From contig NZ_QZEY01000005.1 in assembly GCF_003594875.1 (NCBI RefSeq), positions 124,001 to 188,000 of the forward strand: a stretch of 64,000 nucleotides of DNA. The letters are read 5' to 3'. Shown piece after piece: positions 7,663 through 16,717 of this stretch. The notes under the pieces are model-generated. The model saw only the letters and a list, made by a program, of their open reading frames with translations, searched no databases and was not told where the DNA came from. Both the position numbers and the translations under genes were made by a program. Source of the DNA: Bailinhaonella thermotolerans (GTDB lineage Bacteria > Actinomycetota > Actinomycetes > Streptosporangiales > Streptosporangiaceae). The first letter of the stretch is position 1, and the number at the start of each line of letters is the position of its first letter.

Positions 7663-9036
7663 ATGAGGACGATCCTGGGCGCGCTGGCGCTCACCGCCGC
7701 CCTGCTCCCGGCCCCCGCGGCCACGGCGGCGGCCGAGCCGCAGGCCCCATCGCCGGGCCCGCCCCCGGTCGCGCCGGCGGTGGTGACGCACGACGTCGCC
7801 TTCACCACGGGTGACGGGCAGCGGCTCGGCGGGCGGATCTTCGTGCCGCCGGGGGCGCGGGGCCGGCTGCCTGGGCTGCTGCTGATCCACGGGTCGGGCA
7901 AGGGCAGGCCCTGGCGGGCGCTGGAGACCGAGGCCGTGGAGTTCGCGCGGCAGGGGATGGTGGTCCTCGCGCCGGACAAGCGCGCCGCCGGGTACAGCAA
8001 GACGCGGCGGGACTTCGGCCAACTGGCCGACGACGCGCTGCGGGCGTTCGCCGTGCTGCGCGCCCGCCCCGAGGTGGACCCCGCCAAGGCCGGCGTCTGG
8101 GGGCTCAGCGAGGGCGGCTGGGTCGCGCCGATCGCGGCCGCGCGGTCCGCCGACGTCAAGTTCCTGATCACCGTGGGCGGGCCGGGGTTCGGGGCGCTGC
8201 GGACGCAGGCGTGGAACATGGTCAACAAGCTCGACCGGGCCGGGATCGAGGGATCGGTCAGGTCCGTGCTCGGCCGCGAGCTCTACCGGCTCACCAGCGA
8301 CGCCGGCCTCTTCCCCGGCGACCGCGCCGACGCGGCGGGCACCCTGCGGCGGGTCCGGCAGCCCGTCCTGGCCATCTGGGGCGACCGGGACGACCAGGTC
8401 CCTCCCGCCGAGAGCGCCGAGGTCTTCCGGGCGAACGTCCCGGGCTCCCTCACCGTCAGGTTCCTCGGCGGGGGTCACACCCTGTGGGTCTCCGGCCGGG
8501 ACAAGGCCGACGCGCTGGCCCCGGGATACGCGTCCACGGTCGGGGGCTGGGTGCGGGACGTCACCGCGGGGCGCGTGCCGCCGTCCAGCGCCGGCGCCGC
8601 CCCCGCGCAGCGCTCCCTCAGCCGCGACCTGCCGCCCTCAGCCTGGTGGGAGGGGTGGCGGGCGCAGCTCGCCGCCGCGGCCCTCCTGGTCGGCGTCTTC
8701 GCCGGATACCTGGTCACCGGGCTGCGCCGGCGCGCCGTCCCGTCGCGGGCCGGCCGCGCGTTCGCCGTACTCGGCCTCGTCACCGTGCCCGGCACCCTCC
8801 TCGGCGCCTTCCAGATGATCGGCGCCGCGAACGGCCGGGGCATCGACCTCGGCCCCCTCCTCGCCGGCCGTCCCGTCGTCTGGGTCGTCCTGCAGGTCCT
8901 CGCCCTGGCCACGGTGGTCGCGGGCGTCGTCCTCGCCCGCCGCTGGAAGGCCCTCCCGCTCCGGCAGCGCGTCCTGGCCGCGGGCGGCGCGCTCTTCCTC
9001 CCCTGGGCCCTCCACTGGGGCCTGCTCCTCCCCTGA
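7663..9036 (+). CDS. Secreted/membrane alpha/beta-hydrolase with C-terminal helices
   Basis: A 457-residue protein. It has a signal peptide (MRTILGALALTAALLPAPAA), then an alpha/beta-hydrolase of the dienelactone hydrolase/BAAT type: oxyanion region LLLIHGSGKGRP, nucleophile elbow GLSEGGW (serine), acid WGDRDDQVPP and histidine GGGHTLW. A C-terminal part of about four transmembrane helices follows (from WRAQLAAAALLVGVFAGYLV). The catalytic domain should face outside. ATG 7663 is used because it has a GGAG site 6 bases upstream and begins the signal peptide; an upstream GTG would spoil it. Substrate is unknown. Confidence 0.85.
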   Translation: MRTILGALALTAALLPAPAATAAAEPQAPSPGPPPVAPAVVTHDVAFTTGDGQRLGGRIFVPPGARGRLPGLLLIHGSGKGRPWRALETEAVEFARQGMVVLAPDKRAAGYSKTRRDFGQLADDALRAFAVLRARPEVDPAKAGVWGLSEGGWVAPIAAARSADVKFLITVGGPGFGALRTQAWNMVNKLDRAGIEGSVRSVLGRELYRLTSDAGLFPGDRADAAGTLRRVRQPVLAIWGDRDDQVPPAESAEVFRANVPGSLTVRFLGGGHTLWVSGRDKADALAPGYASTVGGWVRDVTAGRVPPSSAGAAPAQRSLSRDLPPSAWWEGWRAQLAAAALLVGVFAGYLVTGLRRRAVPSRAGRAFAVLGLVTVPGTLLGAFQMIGAANGRGIDLGPLLAGRPVVWVVLQVLALATVVAGVVLARRWKALPLRQRVLAAGGALFLPWALHWGLLLP

Positions 9037-9106
9037 GTGCCGCCGAGAGCCGCCGCTCGCCGTACGGCCGCCGCCCGGGGCTCCGGATGAACCTGCGCAT
9101 CTCATG

Positions 9107-9120
9107 ACAAATGCACTTGT
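9107..9120. promoter_or_regulatory. Short imperfect palindrome upstream of the NmrA-like gene
   Basis: ACAAATGCACTTGT is symmetric except at one base pair. It lies 126 bases before the start of the NmrA-like gene and could be an operator. Without a cognate regulator this is weak. Confidence 0.3.
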
Positions 9121-9245
9121 GCGGCGTGCCGGGCCGGGATGGAATTCATGATCTTCGGGGGCTGTCGCCTCCGGGAGGCGAGGCGGAGACGGCGGCGCGC
9201 GGCGATGGGCCCGCCCGGGTCCGCCCGAGAGATCCAGGAGTGGCG

Positions 9246-10073
9246 ATGTACCTGATCACCGGTGCCACCGGCAACGTCGGCGGGGAGCTGACCCGGGCGC
9301 TGATCGCGGCGGGCGAACCCGTCCGCGCGCTGGTCCGCAGGGCCGGCGCGGCCGTCCCGGAGGGCGCCGAGCCCGTCGTCGGCGACCTCAACCGGCCGGA
9401 GAGCCTGACCGGCGCGCTCCGGGGCGTGCGCGGGATCTTCCTGCTGCCCGGCTACGACGACATGCCGGGCATGCTGGCCAGGGCCGGGGAGGCGGGCGTG
9501 CGGCACGTGGTGCTGCTGTCGGGCGGTTCGGCCGCGCTGGAGGACATGGGCAACGCCGTCTCCCGGTACATGACGCTGTCCGAGCGCGCCGTGCGGGCGT
9601 CGGGGCTGGCGTGGACGTTCCTGCGAGCCCGGGCGTTCATGTCCAACGCGCTGCGCTGGCTGCCGCAACTGCGCGAGGGGGACGTGGTCCGCGTCCCGTT
9701 CCCCGGCGTGCGGGCGGCCTGCGTCGACCCCTTCGACATCGCGGCCGTGGCGGCGCGGGCGCTGACCGGCGACGGCCACGACGGGCGCGTCCACGAGCTG
9801 ACCGGCCCCGAGTCGCTGCTGCCCGCCGAGCAGGTCGCCGTGCTGGCCCGCGTCCTCGGCCGGGACCTGCGCTTCGTTGGCCTGTCGGACGAGGAGGCCC
9901 GCGCCTACCTGGAGGCGCGGATGCCGCGCGAGTACGTGGACGCCTTCTTCGGCTTCAACGTGGACGGCACCCTCGACGAGTCCCGCGTCCACCCCGACGT
10001 CGAGCGGATCCTGGGCCGCCCCGCCCGCACCTTCGACCAGTGGGCGACCACCCACGCCACCGCCTTCGCCTGA
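9246..10073 (+). CDS. NmrA-like NAD(P)-binding reductase
   Basis: A 275-residue atypical SDR. It begins with the dinucleotide-binding motif YLITGATGNVGGEL (GxxGxxG) and continues with LVRRAG, DLNRPESL, LLSGGSA and a substrate-side helix FMSNALRW, as in the NmrA/QorB group that reduces quinones or senses NAD(P). ATG 9246 has AGGAG six bases upstream. It is a paralogue of the gene at 18918-19742, with the same FMSN and PARTFxQWA signatures, so one family has been duplicated in this region. Substrate is unknown. Confidence 0.9.
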   Translation: MYLITGATGNVGGELTRALIAAGEPVRALVRRAGAAVPEGAEPVVGDLNRPESLTGALRGVRGIFLLPGYDDMPGMLARAGEAGVRHVVLLSGGSAALEDMGNAVSRYMTLSERAVRASGLAWTFLRARAFMSNALRWLPQLREGDVVRVPFPGVRAACVDPFDIAAVAARALTGDGHDGRVHELTGPESLLPAEQVAVLARVLGRDLRFVGLSDEEARAYLEARMPREYVDAFFGFNVDGTLDESRVHPDVERILGRPARTFDQWATTHATAFA

Positions 10074-10185
10074 ACCCCCGCCCCCGGCGGCGGGGGGTTG
10101 CACCGCGGGTTGAGGGTTGGCGGCGGCCCGCGCAGGAGACGGCGGCGAAAGTCTCCGGGACCGCTTCAACGACAGCCTTGAAGTC

Positions 10186-11661
10186 ATGAGTGCTGACGAC
10201 AACGGGCGGCCCGCCACGGCCGAGGCCGCCCCTCGGGAAGACGGCCCCGGCGCGCCCGCCCCCTCCTGGGGAGAGCTGCTGGGGCCGGAGCACCTCGGAG
10301 CCGCGATCGTGCTGGCGGGCGGGGTGCTCGTGGGGGCGGTCAACATCTACCTGGCGTCGAGCCTGCTGCCGACCGTGGTGGCCGACATCGGCGGCGGCGG
10401 CTTCTACGCGTGGAACATGACCGTCTGCCTCGTCGCCATGGTGATCGCGACGATGCTGGTCAGCCGGTTCCTGGGCCGGTTCGGGAACGTCGGGGCCTAC
10501 CTCCTCGGGTTCTCGGTGTTCCTCCGGGGCTCGGTGGCGTGCGCGCTGAGCCCGGTGATGCCGGCGCTGCTGGCGGGCCGCGCGGTGCAGGGGTTCGGGG
10601 CGGGGCTGCTGTCCGGGCTCGGGTTCGCCGTCATCCGCGCGGCGCTGCCGCCCCGGCTGTGGACGCGCAGGAACGCGCTGATGTCGGCGATGTACGGCGT
10701 GGGCAACTTCGCCGGGCCCGCCCTCGGCGGGCTGTTCGCCCAGTTCGGCTCGTGGCGCCTGGCGTTCGGGGCGATGGCGGCGATGGCCGGGGTCTGCGGC
10801 GTCCTCGTCCCCCGCGTGCTGCCGCGAGGCGAAGTCGTGGGCGCGCGCGAGCCGGTCCCTGTCGTGTCGCTGCTGCTGGTCACGGCGGCCACGGCGGCGG
10901 TGAGCCTGGCCGGGGTGCTGCCCGGCACGGCGGCGATGGCGGGCGGCGTCGTCGTGGCGCTGCTCCTGATGATCGTCTTCATCGCGCACGAGCGGCGCGG
11001 GGAGCGGCGGGTCTTCCCGGTCGCCGTCTACCGGGCGGACTCGCCGCTGAAGTGGATCTATCTCACGCTGGGGCTGCTCGCCTTCGGGGTCGCGGTCGAG
11101 TCGTTCGTCCCGCTCTTCGCCCAGCGGCTGGGCGGGCTGGCGCCGCTCGCCGCCGGGCTGTTCGGCGCGGCCGTCTCGCTGGGCTGGTCGCTGACCCAGC
11201 TCGTCAGCTCGTCGGCCACGCGGCGGCGGACCGTGCGCCGGTTGTGCGTCGCCGGGCCGCTGGTGCTGGCGCTCGGCCTCCTCGCGCACGGCCTGCTCCA
11301 GCGGCAGGACACCCCGCTCTGGCTGGTGATCGCCTGGGTCCCGGTGCTGTTCGCGGCGGGATCGGGCATCGGCCTGGCCTACCCCCACCTGTCGGTGGCC
11401 GCTATGACCAGCGTCCCCGACCCCGAGGAGGGACGGCGCGCGGCGGCGGCGGTCGCGACCGTGACGAGCCTGTCGATCGCGTTCGGCACGGCGATCGCGG
11501 GCGTCCTGGTCAACCTCGGGGGCGACTCGATGCTCGACTCGGCGCGATTCGTCCTGTTCGGCTTCGCGATCGTCTGCGCCGCCGGGGTCATCGCCGCCCG
11601 CCGTACGGCCGCCGCCCCGGCTTCGGGCGGGGTCAGCAGTAGTCCCCGAGGGCCTTTCTGA
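10186..11661 (+). CDS. MFS multidrug-type transporter
   Basis: A 491-residue major facilitator protein. It has a hydrophilic N-terminus of ~40 residues and then about 14 hydrophobic segments (IVLAGGVLVGAVNIYLASSLLPTVVADIGG; RFLGRFGNVGAYLLG; AGRAVQGFGAGLLSGLGFAV), resembling DHA2-type drug:proton antiporters. The ATG at 10186 has no strong ribosome site. The last codons run across a CCGTACGG element (ARRTAAAPA). Its end overlaps the convergent lipoprotein gene by 29 bases. Confidence 0.88.
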   Translation: MSADDNGRPATAEAAPREDGPGAPAPSWGELLGPEHLGAAIVLAGGVLVGAVNIYLASSLLPTVVADIGGGGFYAWNMTVCLVAMVIATMLVSRFLGRFGNVGAYLLGFSVFLRGSVACALSPVMPALLAGRAVQGFGAGLLSGLGFAVIRAALPPRLWTRRNALMSAMYGVGNFAGPALGGLFAQFGSWRLAFGAMAAMAGVCGVLVPRVLPRGEVVGAREPVPVVSLLLVTAATAAVSLAGVLPGTAAMAGGVVVALLLMIVFIAHERRGERRVFPVAVYRADSPLKWIYLTLGLLAFGVAVESFVPLFAQRLGGLAPLAAGLFGAAVSLGWSLTQLVSSSATRRRTVRRLCVAGPLVLALGLLAHGLLQRQDTPLWLVIAWVPVLFAAGSGIGLAYPHLSVAAMTSVPDPEEGRRAAAAVATVTSLSIAFGTAIAGVLVNLGGDSMLDSARFVLFGFAIVCAAGVIAARRTAAAPASGGVSSSPRGPF

Positions 11662-12130
11662 TCTTGCTGGGGACGCCCGTCATCTCCTCGCCCTCGCAGA
11701 GGGCGTCGGTGCCGTACGTGACCAGGCGGAGTTCGCCCTTCTGCCGGCGCACGACCACGCGGGCCGGGTCGCTGCCCGGGTAGCGCATGGAGGTCGTCGC
11801 CCAGTCGCCTTCGCAGGTGATGTCGCGGGAGACGATCACGCCGCGGCTCCCGTCGTAGGCCGTGACGGCGTCGGCGATCTCCGCCGGCGAGGGGCACGCG
11901 GCGGGGGACGGCTTGCCCGAGGCGGGCGTGGCGGCGGACCGGGGGGCCGCGGAGGAGGAGGCCGGCGCCGGAGACGGGGACCTCGGACCGCGCGCGACGG
12001 GAGGCTCCTCCGCCGCGCGCCCCGCCCCGCCTCCCGCCCCGCCTCCCGCCCCGGCGCCGGACTGGCAGCCGGTGAGGGCTCCCGCGCAGGTGAGAGCGAT
12101 GAGCAGGGTCAGCGGCCGGGACACGGACAC
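11633..12130 (-). CDS. Small secreted lipoprotein
   Basis: 165 residues with a type II signal peptide (SRPLTLLIALTCAGALTGC; lipobox LTGC, lipidated Cys at residue 22). A Gly/Ala/Pro/Ser-rich linker of ~50 residues follows, then a compact domain with three cysteines (AACPSPAEIADAV, DITCEGDWATT, DALCEGEE) plus a C-terminal Cys. The pattern fits an exported domain tethered to the membrane, with possible disulfides. The GTG start follows GGAGG. The family was not recognised and no function is offered. Confidence 0.8.
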   Translation of the reverse strand: MSVSRPLTLLIALTCAGALTGCQSGAGAGGGAGGGAGRAAEEPPVARGPRSPSPAPASSSAAPRSAATPASGKPSPAACPSPAEIADAVTAYDGSRGVIVSRDITCEGDWATTSMRYPGSDPARVVVRRQKGELRLVTYGTDALCEGEEMTGVPSKIRKALGDYC

Positions 12131-12364
12131 GAGTCCTCCACCGGGTCGGGATTTCGCGCGATCCTATCCCGCGCCCCCCCATTCCGTACGCTGACTCCGG
12201 GAGGCGGCGCGGGCAGGACTCCAGGGCGTACGGCGACCGCCTCGCGGGGCCTTCCGCGCGGCGCGGCGGGCTTGGCATGATGGCCGCGTCATGATCACCA
12301 GCCGTCGCCTTCGGGGAGGCGCGCGGTGCCGCCGGAGCTCGCCCGGCTCATCTCAGGGGGATGG

Positions 12365-13024
12365 ATGAACGTGATCCGGGTGGGCGCCGTGCTGTGGGTG
12401 CTGGCGCTCCAGAACCTCATCGTCGAGATCGTCGCGGCCGGCGCGTGGCGGACGCCGTACAGCTTCGGCGAGCACGCCATCAGCGACCTCGGCAACACCG
12501 CGTGCGCGCCGTTCGAGGGGCGGGACGTCTGCTCGCCGTTGCACGCGGCGTTCAACGCCTCGCAGGTGGCCTTCGGCGTGCTGATCATCGCGGGCGCGGC
12601 GCTGACCGCGCGGTGGTGGCCCCGGGGCAAGACGCGGACGGCCGGGCTGATCCTGCTCGGGCTGGCCGGGGCCGGGGCGATCGGGGCGGCGCTGGTGCCG
12701 GAGAACGTGGACCTCCCCACCCACAACCTGTTCGCGCTGGTGGCCTTCGCCGGGCAGAACATCGGCCTGCTCGTGCTGGCCGCCGCCCTGTGGCGGGTAC
12801 GGCGGGGCGCGGCGGTGTTCACGCTCCTGTGCGGCGCGGTCGGGCTCGTGGCCACGGCGATGCTGGTCAGCGGGTCCTACGCGGGCCTCGGCTTCGGCGG
12901 GATCGAGCGGGTGGCGGCGAACCCCTTCGTGCTGTGGCTGCTCGTGACGGGCGTGCTCATCCTCGTCACCGCCCGCCGGGGCGCGGACGCCGCGCCCCGG
13001 CTCACGGGGGCCGCCGCCTCCTGA
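12365..13024 (+). CDS. DUF998 family membrane protein
   Basis: 219 residues with six predicted membrane segments. The sequences GEHAISDLGNTAC and HNLFALVAFAGQNIGLL match the DUF998 family (hypothetical membrane proteins with a conserved ISDLG). ATG 12365 follows an AGGGGG stretch; an in-frame GTG at 12326 would add 13 residues. It is convergent with bioA, 4 bases apart. Function is unknown. Confidence 0.8.
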   Translation: MNVIRVGAVLWVLALQNLIVEIVAAGAWRTPYSFGEHAISDLGNTACAPFEGRDVCSPLHAAFNASQVAFGVLIIAGAALTARWWPRGKTRTAGLILLGLAGAGAIGAALVPENVDLPTHNLFALVAFAGQNIGLLVLAAALWRVRRGAAVFTLLCGAVGLVATAMLVSGSYAGLGFGGIERVAANPFVLWLLVTGVLILVTARRGADAAPRLTGAAAS

Positions 13025-13028
13025 GCGG

Positions 13029-14321
13029 TCAGCCGGCCTCCGCGGCGGCGACGGCGGCGGCGCAGATCCGGGCCAGGTCCTCGTCGCCGGTGACGTACGG
13101 CGGCATGGTGTAGACGAGGTCGCGGAACGGGCGGAGCCAGACGCCGCGCTCGACGGCGGCCCGGGTGGCGGCGGCCATGTCCACCTCGTGGTCGAGCTGG
13201 ACCACGCCGATCGCGCCGAGCACGCGGACGTCGCGCACGCCCGGGACGTCGCGCGCCGGGGCGAGGCCGGCCGACAGGGCGGCCGAGACGCGCCCCACCT
13301 CCGTGCGCCAGTCCGACTCCAGGAGCAGGTCCAGGGACGCGGCGGCGACGGCGGCCGCGAGCGGGTTGGCCATGAAGGTGGGGCCGTGGGCCAGCACGGG
13401 CACCTCGCCCCCGGCGATCCCCTCGGCCACGCGCTCGGTGCACAGCGTCGCGGCCATGCTCAGGTAGCCGCCGGTCAGCGCCTTGCCCAGGCACATCACG
13501 TCGGGGCTGACCCCGGCGTGCCCGGCGGCGAAGAGCTCCCCCGTGCGGCCGAAGCCCGTCGCGATCTCGTCGAAGATCAGCAGGACGTCGTGGGCGGTGG
13601 TCAGCTCGCGCAGCGCGGTCAGGTACCGCGGGGAGTGGAAGCGCATGCCCCCCGCGTTCTGGACCACGGGCTCCACGATGACCGCCGCGACCTCGTCCGC
13701 GTGGGCGCCCAGCACGGCGTCCAGGTGGTCCACGTACGCCTGCGAGAACTCGGCCGGGGGCGGGTCCGCGAAGACCTGCGCGGGCAGCGCCCGGCTCCAC
13801 AGGGTGTGCATCCCGCCGTCGGGGTCGCACACGGACATCGGGTGCCACGTGTCGCCGTGGTAGCCGCCGCGCCAGGTCAGCAGCCGCCGCCTGCCCGGCA
13901 GGCCGCGCGAGCGCTGGTACTGCAGCGCCATCTTCATCGCGACCTCGACGGAGACCGAGCCCGAGTCGCTGAAGAAGACGTGCTGGAGCGGCTCCGGCGT
14001 GATCTCGACGAGCCGCCGCGCGAGCAGGATCGCGGGCTCGTGGGTGAGGCCGCCGAACATCACGTGGCTCATCCGGCCGAGCTGGTCGCGGGCCGCCGCG
14101 TCGAGCACCGGGTGGGCGTACCCGTGGATCGCCGACCACCACGACGACATGCCGTCCACCAGCTCGCTCACGCCGTACGCGGGCTGGGCGAGCCGCAGCC
14201 GGACCCCGGCGGCCGACTCGACCAGCAGCGGCGGGATCCTGCCCGGCATGGGCGCGTAGGGGTGCCAGACGTGGTCCCGGTCCAGCTCCAGGAGCCGCGC
14301 CGGGGTCAGGTCCTCACCCAT
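13029..14321 (-). CDS. bioA: Adenosylmethionine-8-amino-7-oxononanoate aminotransferase
   Basis: A 430-residue PLP enzyme of biotin synthesis that converts KAPA to DAPA with S-adenosylmethionine as amino donor. Diagnostic stretches are [10 protein letters not shown] at the N-terminus, [51 protein letters not shown], the PLP-contacting [12 protein letters not shown] and the Schiff-base lysine in [11 protein letters not shown]. Length and order match BioA. It overlaps the end of bioB by 8 bases, forming a bioB-bioA operon. No bioF or bioD is adjacent. Confidence 0.97.
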   Translation of the reverse strand: MGEDLTPARLLELDRDHVWHPYAPMPGRIPPLLVESAAGVRLRLAQPAYGVSELVDGMSSWWSAIHGYAHPVLDAAARDQLGRMSHVMFGGLTHEPAILLARRLVEITPEPLQHVFFSDSGSVSVEVAMKMALQYQRSRGLPGRRRLLTWRGGYHGDTWHPMSVCDPDGGMHTLWSRALPAQVFADPPPAEFSQAYVDHLDAVLGAHADEVAAVIVEPVVQNAGGMRFHSPRYLTALRELTTAHDVLLIFDEIATGFGRTGELFAAGHAGVSPDVMCLGKALTGGYLSMAATLCTERVAEGIAGGEVPVLAHGPTFMANPLAAAVAAASLDLLLESDWRTEVGRVSAALSAGLAPARDVPGVRDVRVLGAIGVVQLDHEVDMAAATRAAVERGVWLRPFRDLVYTMPPYVTGDEDLARICAAAVAAAEAG

Positions 14322-15429
14322 CGGCGCCGGGCCCGTCGGCGGCGGCGGGCTCGCCCTGCCGTACGGCCTCGGCGCGGCGGGCCTTGGCGCTGCCCGCGCC
14401 GCGCCGCCGGATCGTCACCAGGTCGTGGCGGGCGGCGGGAAGGGTGGGCTCGTCCGCGCCCTCCACCACGAACCCGGAGTCCGCGATCATCTGGAGGTCG
14501 TCCGCGCCGGGCTGGCCCTCGCTGGTCAGGTAGTCGCCCAGGAAGATCGAGTTGGCCAGGTGCAGCGCGAGCGGCTGGAGGCTGCGCAGGTGGATCTCGC
14601 GCCCGCCGGCGAGCCGTACCTCCACGTCGGGGAAGAAGAACCGGAACAGCGCGAGGATCCGCACGCACCGGTCCGGCGTCAGCTCCCAGCGCCCGCCGAG
14701 CGGCGTGCCGTCGAACGGGATGAGGAAGTTCACCGGCACCGAGTCGGGGTCCAGCTCGCGCAGCGCGAACGCCAGGTCCACGATGTCCTCGTCGGACTCC
14801 CCCATGCCGAAGATCGCCCCGGAGCACGGGGACAGTCCGGCCTCGGTCGCGCGCCGCAGCGTGTCCACACGGTCGGCGAAGGTGTGGGTCGAGCAGATGT
14901 CGGCGTACCGCTCCTCGCTCGTGTTGAGGTTGTGGCTGTACGCGTGCGCCCCCGCGTCGGCGAGCCGCTCCGCCTGCCCCTCCCCGAGCAGGCCGAGGCA
15001 GACGCACACCTCGACGTCCGGATGGTCGCCCTTGACCGCCGCGATCGTGTTCTCGATGCGCGTGATGTCCCGGTCGCCGGGCCCGCGCCCGCTGGCGACC
15101 AGGCACACGCGCTTGGCCCCGGCGCGTACGGCGCGGCCCGCGTGCTCGGCGGCCTCCTCGGGCGAAATCCAGGTGTACTTGAGGATCTCCGCCTTGGAAC
15201 CGAGCCGCTGTGAGCAGTACGAGCAGTCCTCCGGGCACATGCCGGACTTCATGTTGATGATCGTGTTGAGCTTCACCCGGTTACCGAAGAACTCGCGCCG
15301 GACCCGGGCCGCCGCCGCGACCACGTCCAGCAGCTCGCCCTCCCCGCCCAGGACGGCCATCGCCTCCTCGCGCGTCGGGGTCTCCCGCCGCAGCGCCTTC
15401 TCCGTCAGGGTCTCCAAGAGTGTCGTCAC
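14314..15429 (-). CDS. bioB: Biotin synthase (radical SAM)
   Basis: A 371-residue radical SAM enzyme that inserts sulfur into dethiobiotin. The [4Fe-4S]-binding CxxxCxxC is seen as CPEDCSYC (Cys65, 69, 72), followed by [15 protein letters not shown]. The GxGES-type [14 protein letters not shown] and LIPFDGTPL segments are also characteristic. The C-terminal ~25 residues are an Ala/Arg-rich extension beyond the usual end. GTG 15429 is preferred to an upstream TTG. The divergent promoter region has no biotin operator that I could recognise. Confidence 0.97.
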   Translation of the reverse strand: MTTLLETLTEKALRRETPTREEAMAVLGGEGELLDVVAAAARVRREFFGNRVKLNTIINMKSGMCPEDCSYCSQRLGSKAEILKYTWISPEEAAEHAGRAVRAGAKRVCLVASGRGPGDRDITRIENTIAAVKGDHPDVEVCVCLGLLGEGQAERLADAGAHAYSHNLNTSEERYADICSTHTFADRVDTLRRATEAGLSPCSGAIFGMGESDEDIVDLAFALRELDPDSVPVNFLIPFDGTPLGGRWELTPDRCVRILALFRFFFPDVEVRLAGGREIHLRSLQPLALHLANSIFLGDYLTSEGQPGADDLQMIADSGFVVEGADEPTLPAARHDLVTIRRRGAGSAKARRAEAVRQGEPAAADGPGADG

Positions 15430-15569
15430 ACCCCGACCCTCTCGCGGCAAGATCGGAAGGAGTAGAGCCCTTCCCTACAAGGTTCCCTCCCTCACCTTTG
15501 TCACCCCGCCGCCTTCCCAACCCCGCGAGCACGCCTCGTCACCTTGCGTCACATCGCCCCCTCGCCCGC

Positions 15570-15602
15570 CGTACGCCGGCGGCCCGCCGTACGGCGGGCG
15601 GG
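15570..15602. terminator. GCCGTACGGC-type palindromes, probable terminator
   Basis: Two CCGTACG-centred elements lie side by side; the second, CCCGCCGTACGGCGGG, is a perfect palindrome. They lie just beyond the stop of the DUF6463-like gene (15617) and before the bioB promoter. They could end the TetR/membrane-protein transcript. Confidence 0.45.
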
Positions 15603-15616
15603 CGCGGCCGGATCGG

Positions 15617-16018
15617 TCAGGGGGCGGACGCGGCGCGGGGCTCGGCGCGGCGGGCCGCCAGCAGGGCCACGACGCCGATGGCGAGCACCGCCCAGCCCCC
15701 GGTGACGGGGAAGTAGATGACGGTCAGGGGGATGCCCATCGCCACGAAGAACCAGCCGATCTGGGCCGGGATGCGCCCGGTCACGCGGGCGACGTGGCGG
15801 GTGAGGGCGCCCAGCGCGAGCAGGGCGATGCCGCCGACCATGAACCAGACGGTCGAGTCGCGCAGGTCGTAACCCGGGGCCGAGGGATCGGCGGCGGTGG
15901 CGAAGAAGCCGCCACGGGCGATCTCGGCCCAGGCGTTGCGCTGCGCGAACGCCCAGACGAAGTGGAACGCGGACGTGATGAAGATCAGCCGGGGGACCCA
16001 GCGGGTCAGCGTGCTCAT
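15617..16018 (-). CDS. DUF6463-like four-helix membrane protein
   Basis: 133 residues with four hydrophobic segments (LIFITSAFHFVWAFAQ; STVWFMVGGIALLALGAL; IGWFFVAMGIPLTVIYF; WAVLAIGVVALLA). The N-terminal TSAFHFVWAF and the W-x-E-I-x-R-GGFF motif resemble DUF6463. Its ATG overlaps the TGA of the TetR gene (ATGA), so it is co-translated with and probably autoregulated by that TetR protein. Function is unknown. Confidence 0.8.
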   Translation of the reverse strand: MSTLTRWVPRLIFITSAFHFVWAFAQRNAWAEIARGGFFATAADPSAPGYDLRDSTVWFMVGGIALLALGALTRHVARVTGRIPAQIGWFFVAMGIPLTVIYFPVTGGWAVLAIGVVALLAARRAEPRAASAP

Positions 16019-16566
16019 GCCTTCTCCTCCTCCTCGGGAGCCAGGCGCAGGGCCAGCGTGTAGACGTCGCGGAGGGCGTCCGGGCCGACGGGCGGCACCG
16101 ACTGCTGCGCGCCGACGAGGACCAGGTGGAACAGCTCCGCCATCGGCTCGGCGTCGGGGACGCCCATCTCCCGGCAGAGGCCGCGCAGGTAGTCCACCCG
16201 CCGCCGGTCCACGCGCTCCTGCACCGCGTGGACCTTCGGGTCCTGGAACGCCCAGGCGCGCACGGCCGACTCCAGCCCGGCGTGCCGCGTCTCGTCCGCC
16301 ACCACCAGGTCCAGCAGCCGCGCCAGCTTGGCCCGGCCCCCCTCGGGTCCCCGGGCCTCGACCTCGTCGATCAGCCGCCCGGTGTGCTCGATCTCGAAGT
16401 AGGCGAGGAGGTCCGCCGTGAATCCCGCCATGCCCTTGAAGTGGTGGTAGAAGGACCCCTTCGTCAGGTCGAGTTCCGCGCACAGCCGCTCGACCGTCAG
16501 CGCCCGCGCGCCGTCCCGGCCCAGCACGCGGAGCCCCGTCTCCAGCCAGTCCCGTTTCCCTGCCAT
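16015..16566 (-). CDS. TetR-family repressor
   Basis: 183 residues. The N-terminal DNA-binding domain reads WLETGLRVLGRDGARALTVERLCAELDLTKGSFYHHFKGMAGF, the classic TetR helix-turn-helix with GSFYHHF. The ligand-binding C-terminal part ends in an acidic PEEEEKA. ATG 16566 is chosen because the protein then begins MAGKRDW directly before the HTH; a longer start at 16638 would run through the operator. A perfect 23-bp palindrome lies 7 bases upstream, so autorepression is likely. It is coupled to the DUF6463-like gene. Confidence 0.92.
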   Translation of the reverse strand: MAGKRDWLETGLRVLGRDGARALTVERLCAELDLTKGSFYHHFKGMAGFTADLLAYFEIEHTGRLIDEVEARGPEGGRAKLARLLDLVVADETRHAGLESAVRAWAFQDPKVHAVQERVDRRRVDYLRGLCREMGVPDAEPMAELFHLVLVGAQQSVPPVGPDALRDVYTLALRLAPEEEEKA

Positions 16567-16573
16567 GACCTGA

Positions 16574-16596
16574 CCATACCATACCGTATGGTATGG
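16574..16596. promoter_or_regulatory. Perfect 23-bp TetR operator
   Basis: Perfect dyad with 11-base arms (CCATACCATAC and GTATGGTATGG) around a single central C. It starts 7 bases upstream of the TetR ATG. Each arm is itself a tandem CCATA-CCATA. Confidence 0.85.
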
Positions 16597-16717
16597 CTCC
16601 GATGATCCGTATGGCCGCCGCCGCTCGTCCCTTGACACGGGAGCGGCGGCACGCGACAGCCGTACCGGCGCTTGAGACGCGACTGCTGCCTTTCGGGGCC
16701 TATGTCAGGATTTCCGG

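Noticed and set aside
15430-15569. Biotin-responsive operator before bioB
   Set aside because: No BirA- or BioQ-type inverted repeat could be seen; only G/A-rich repeated words on the minus strand.
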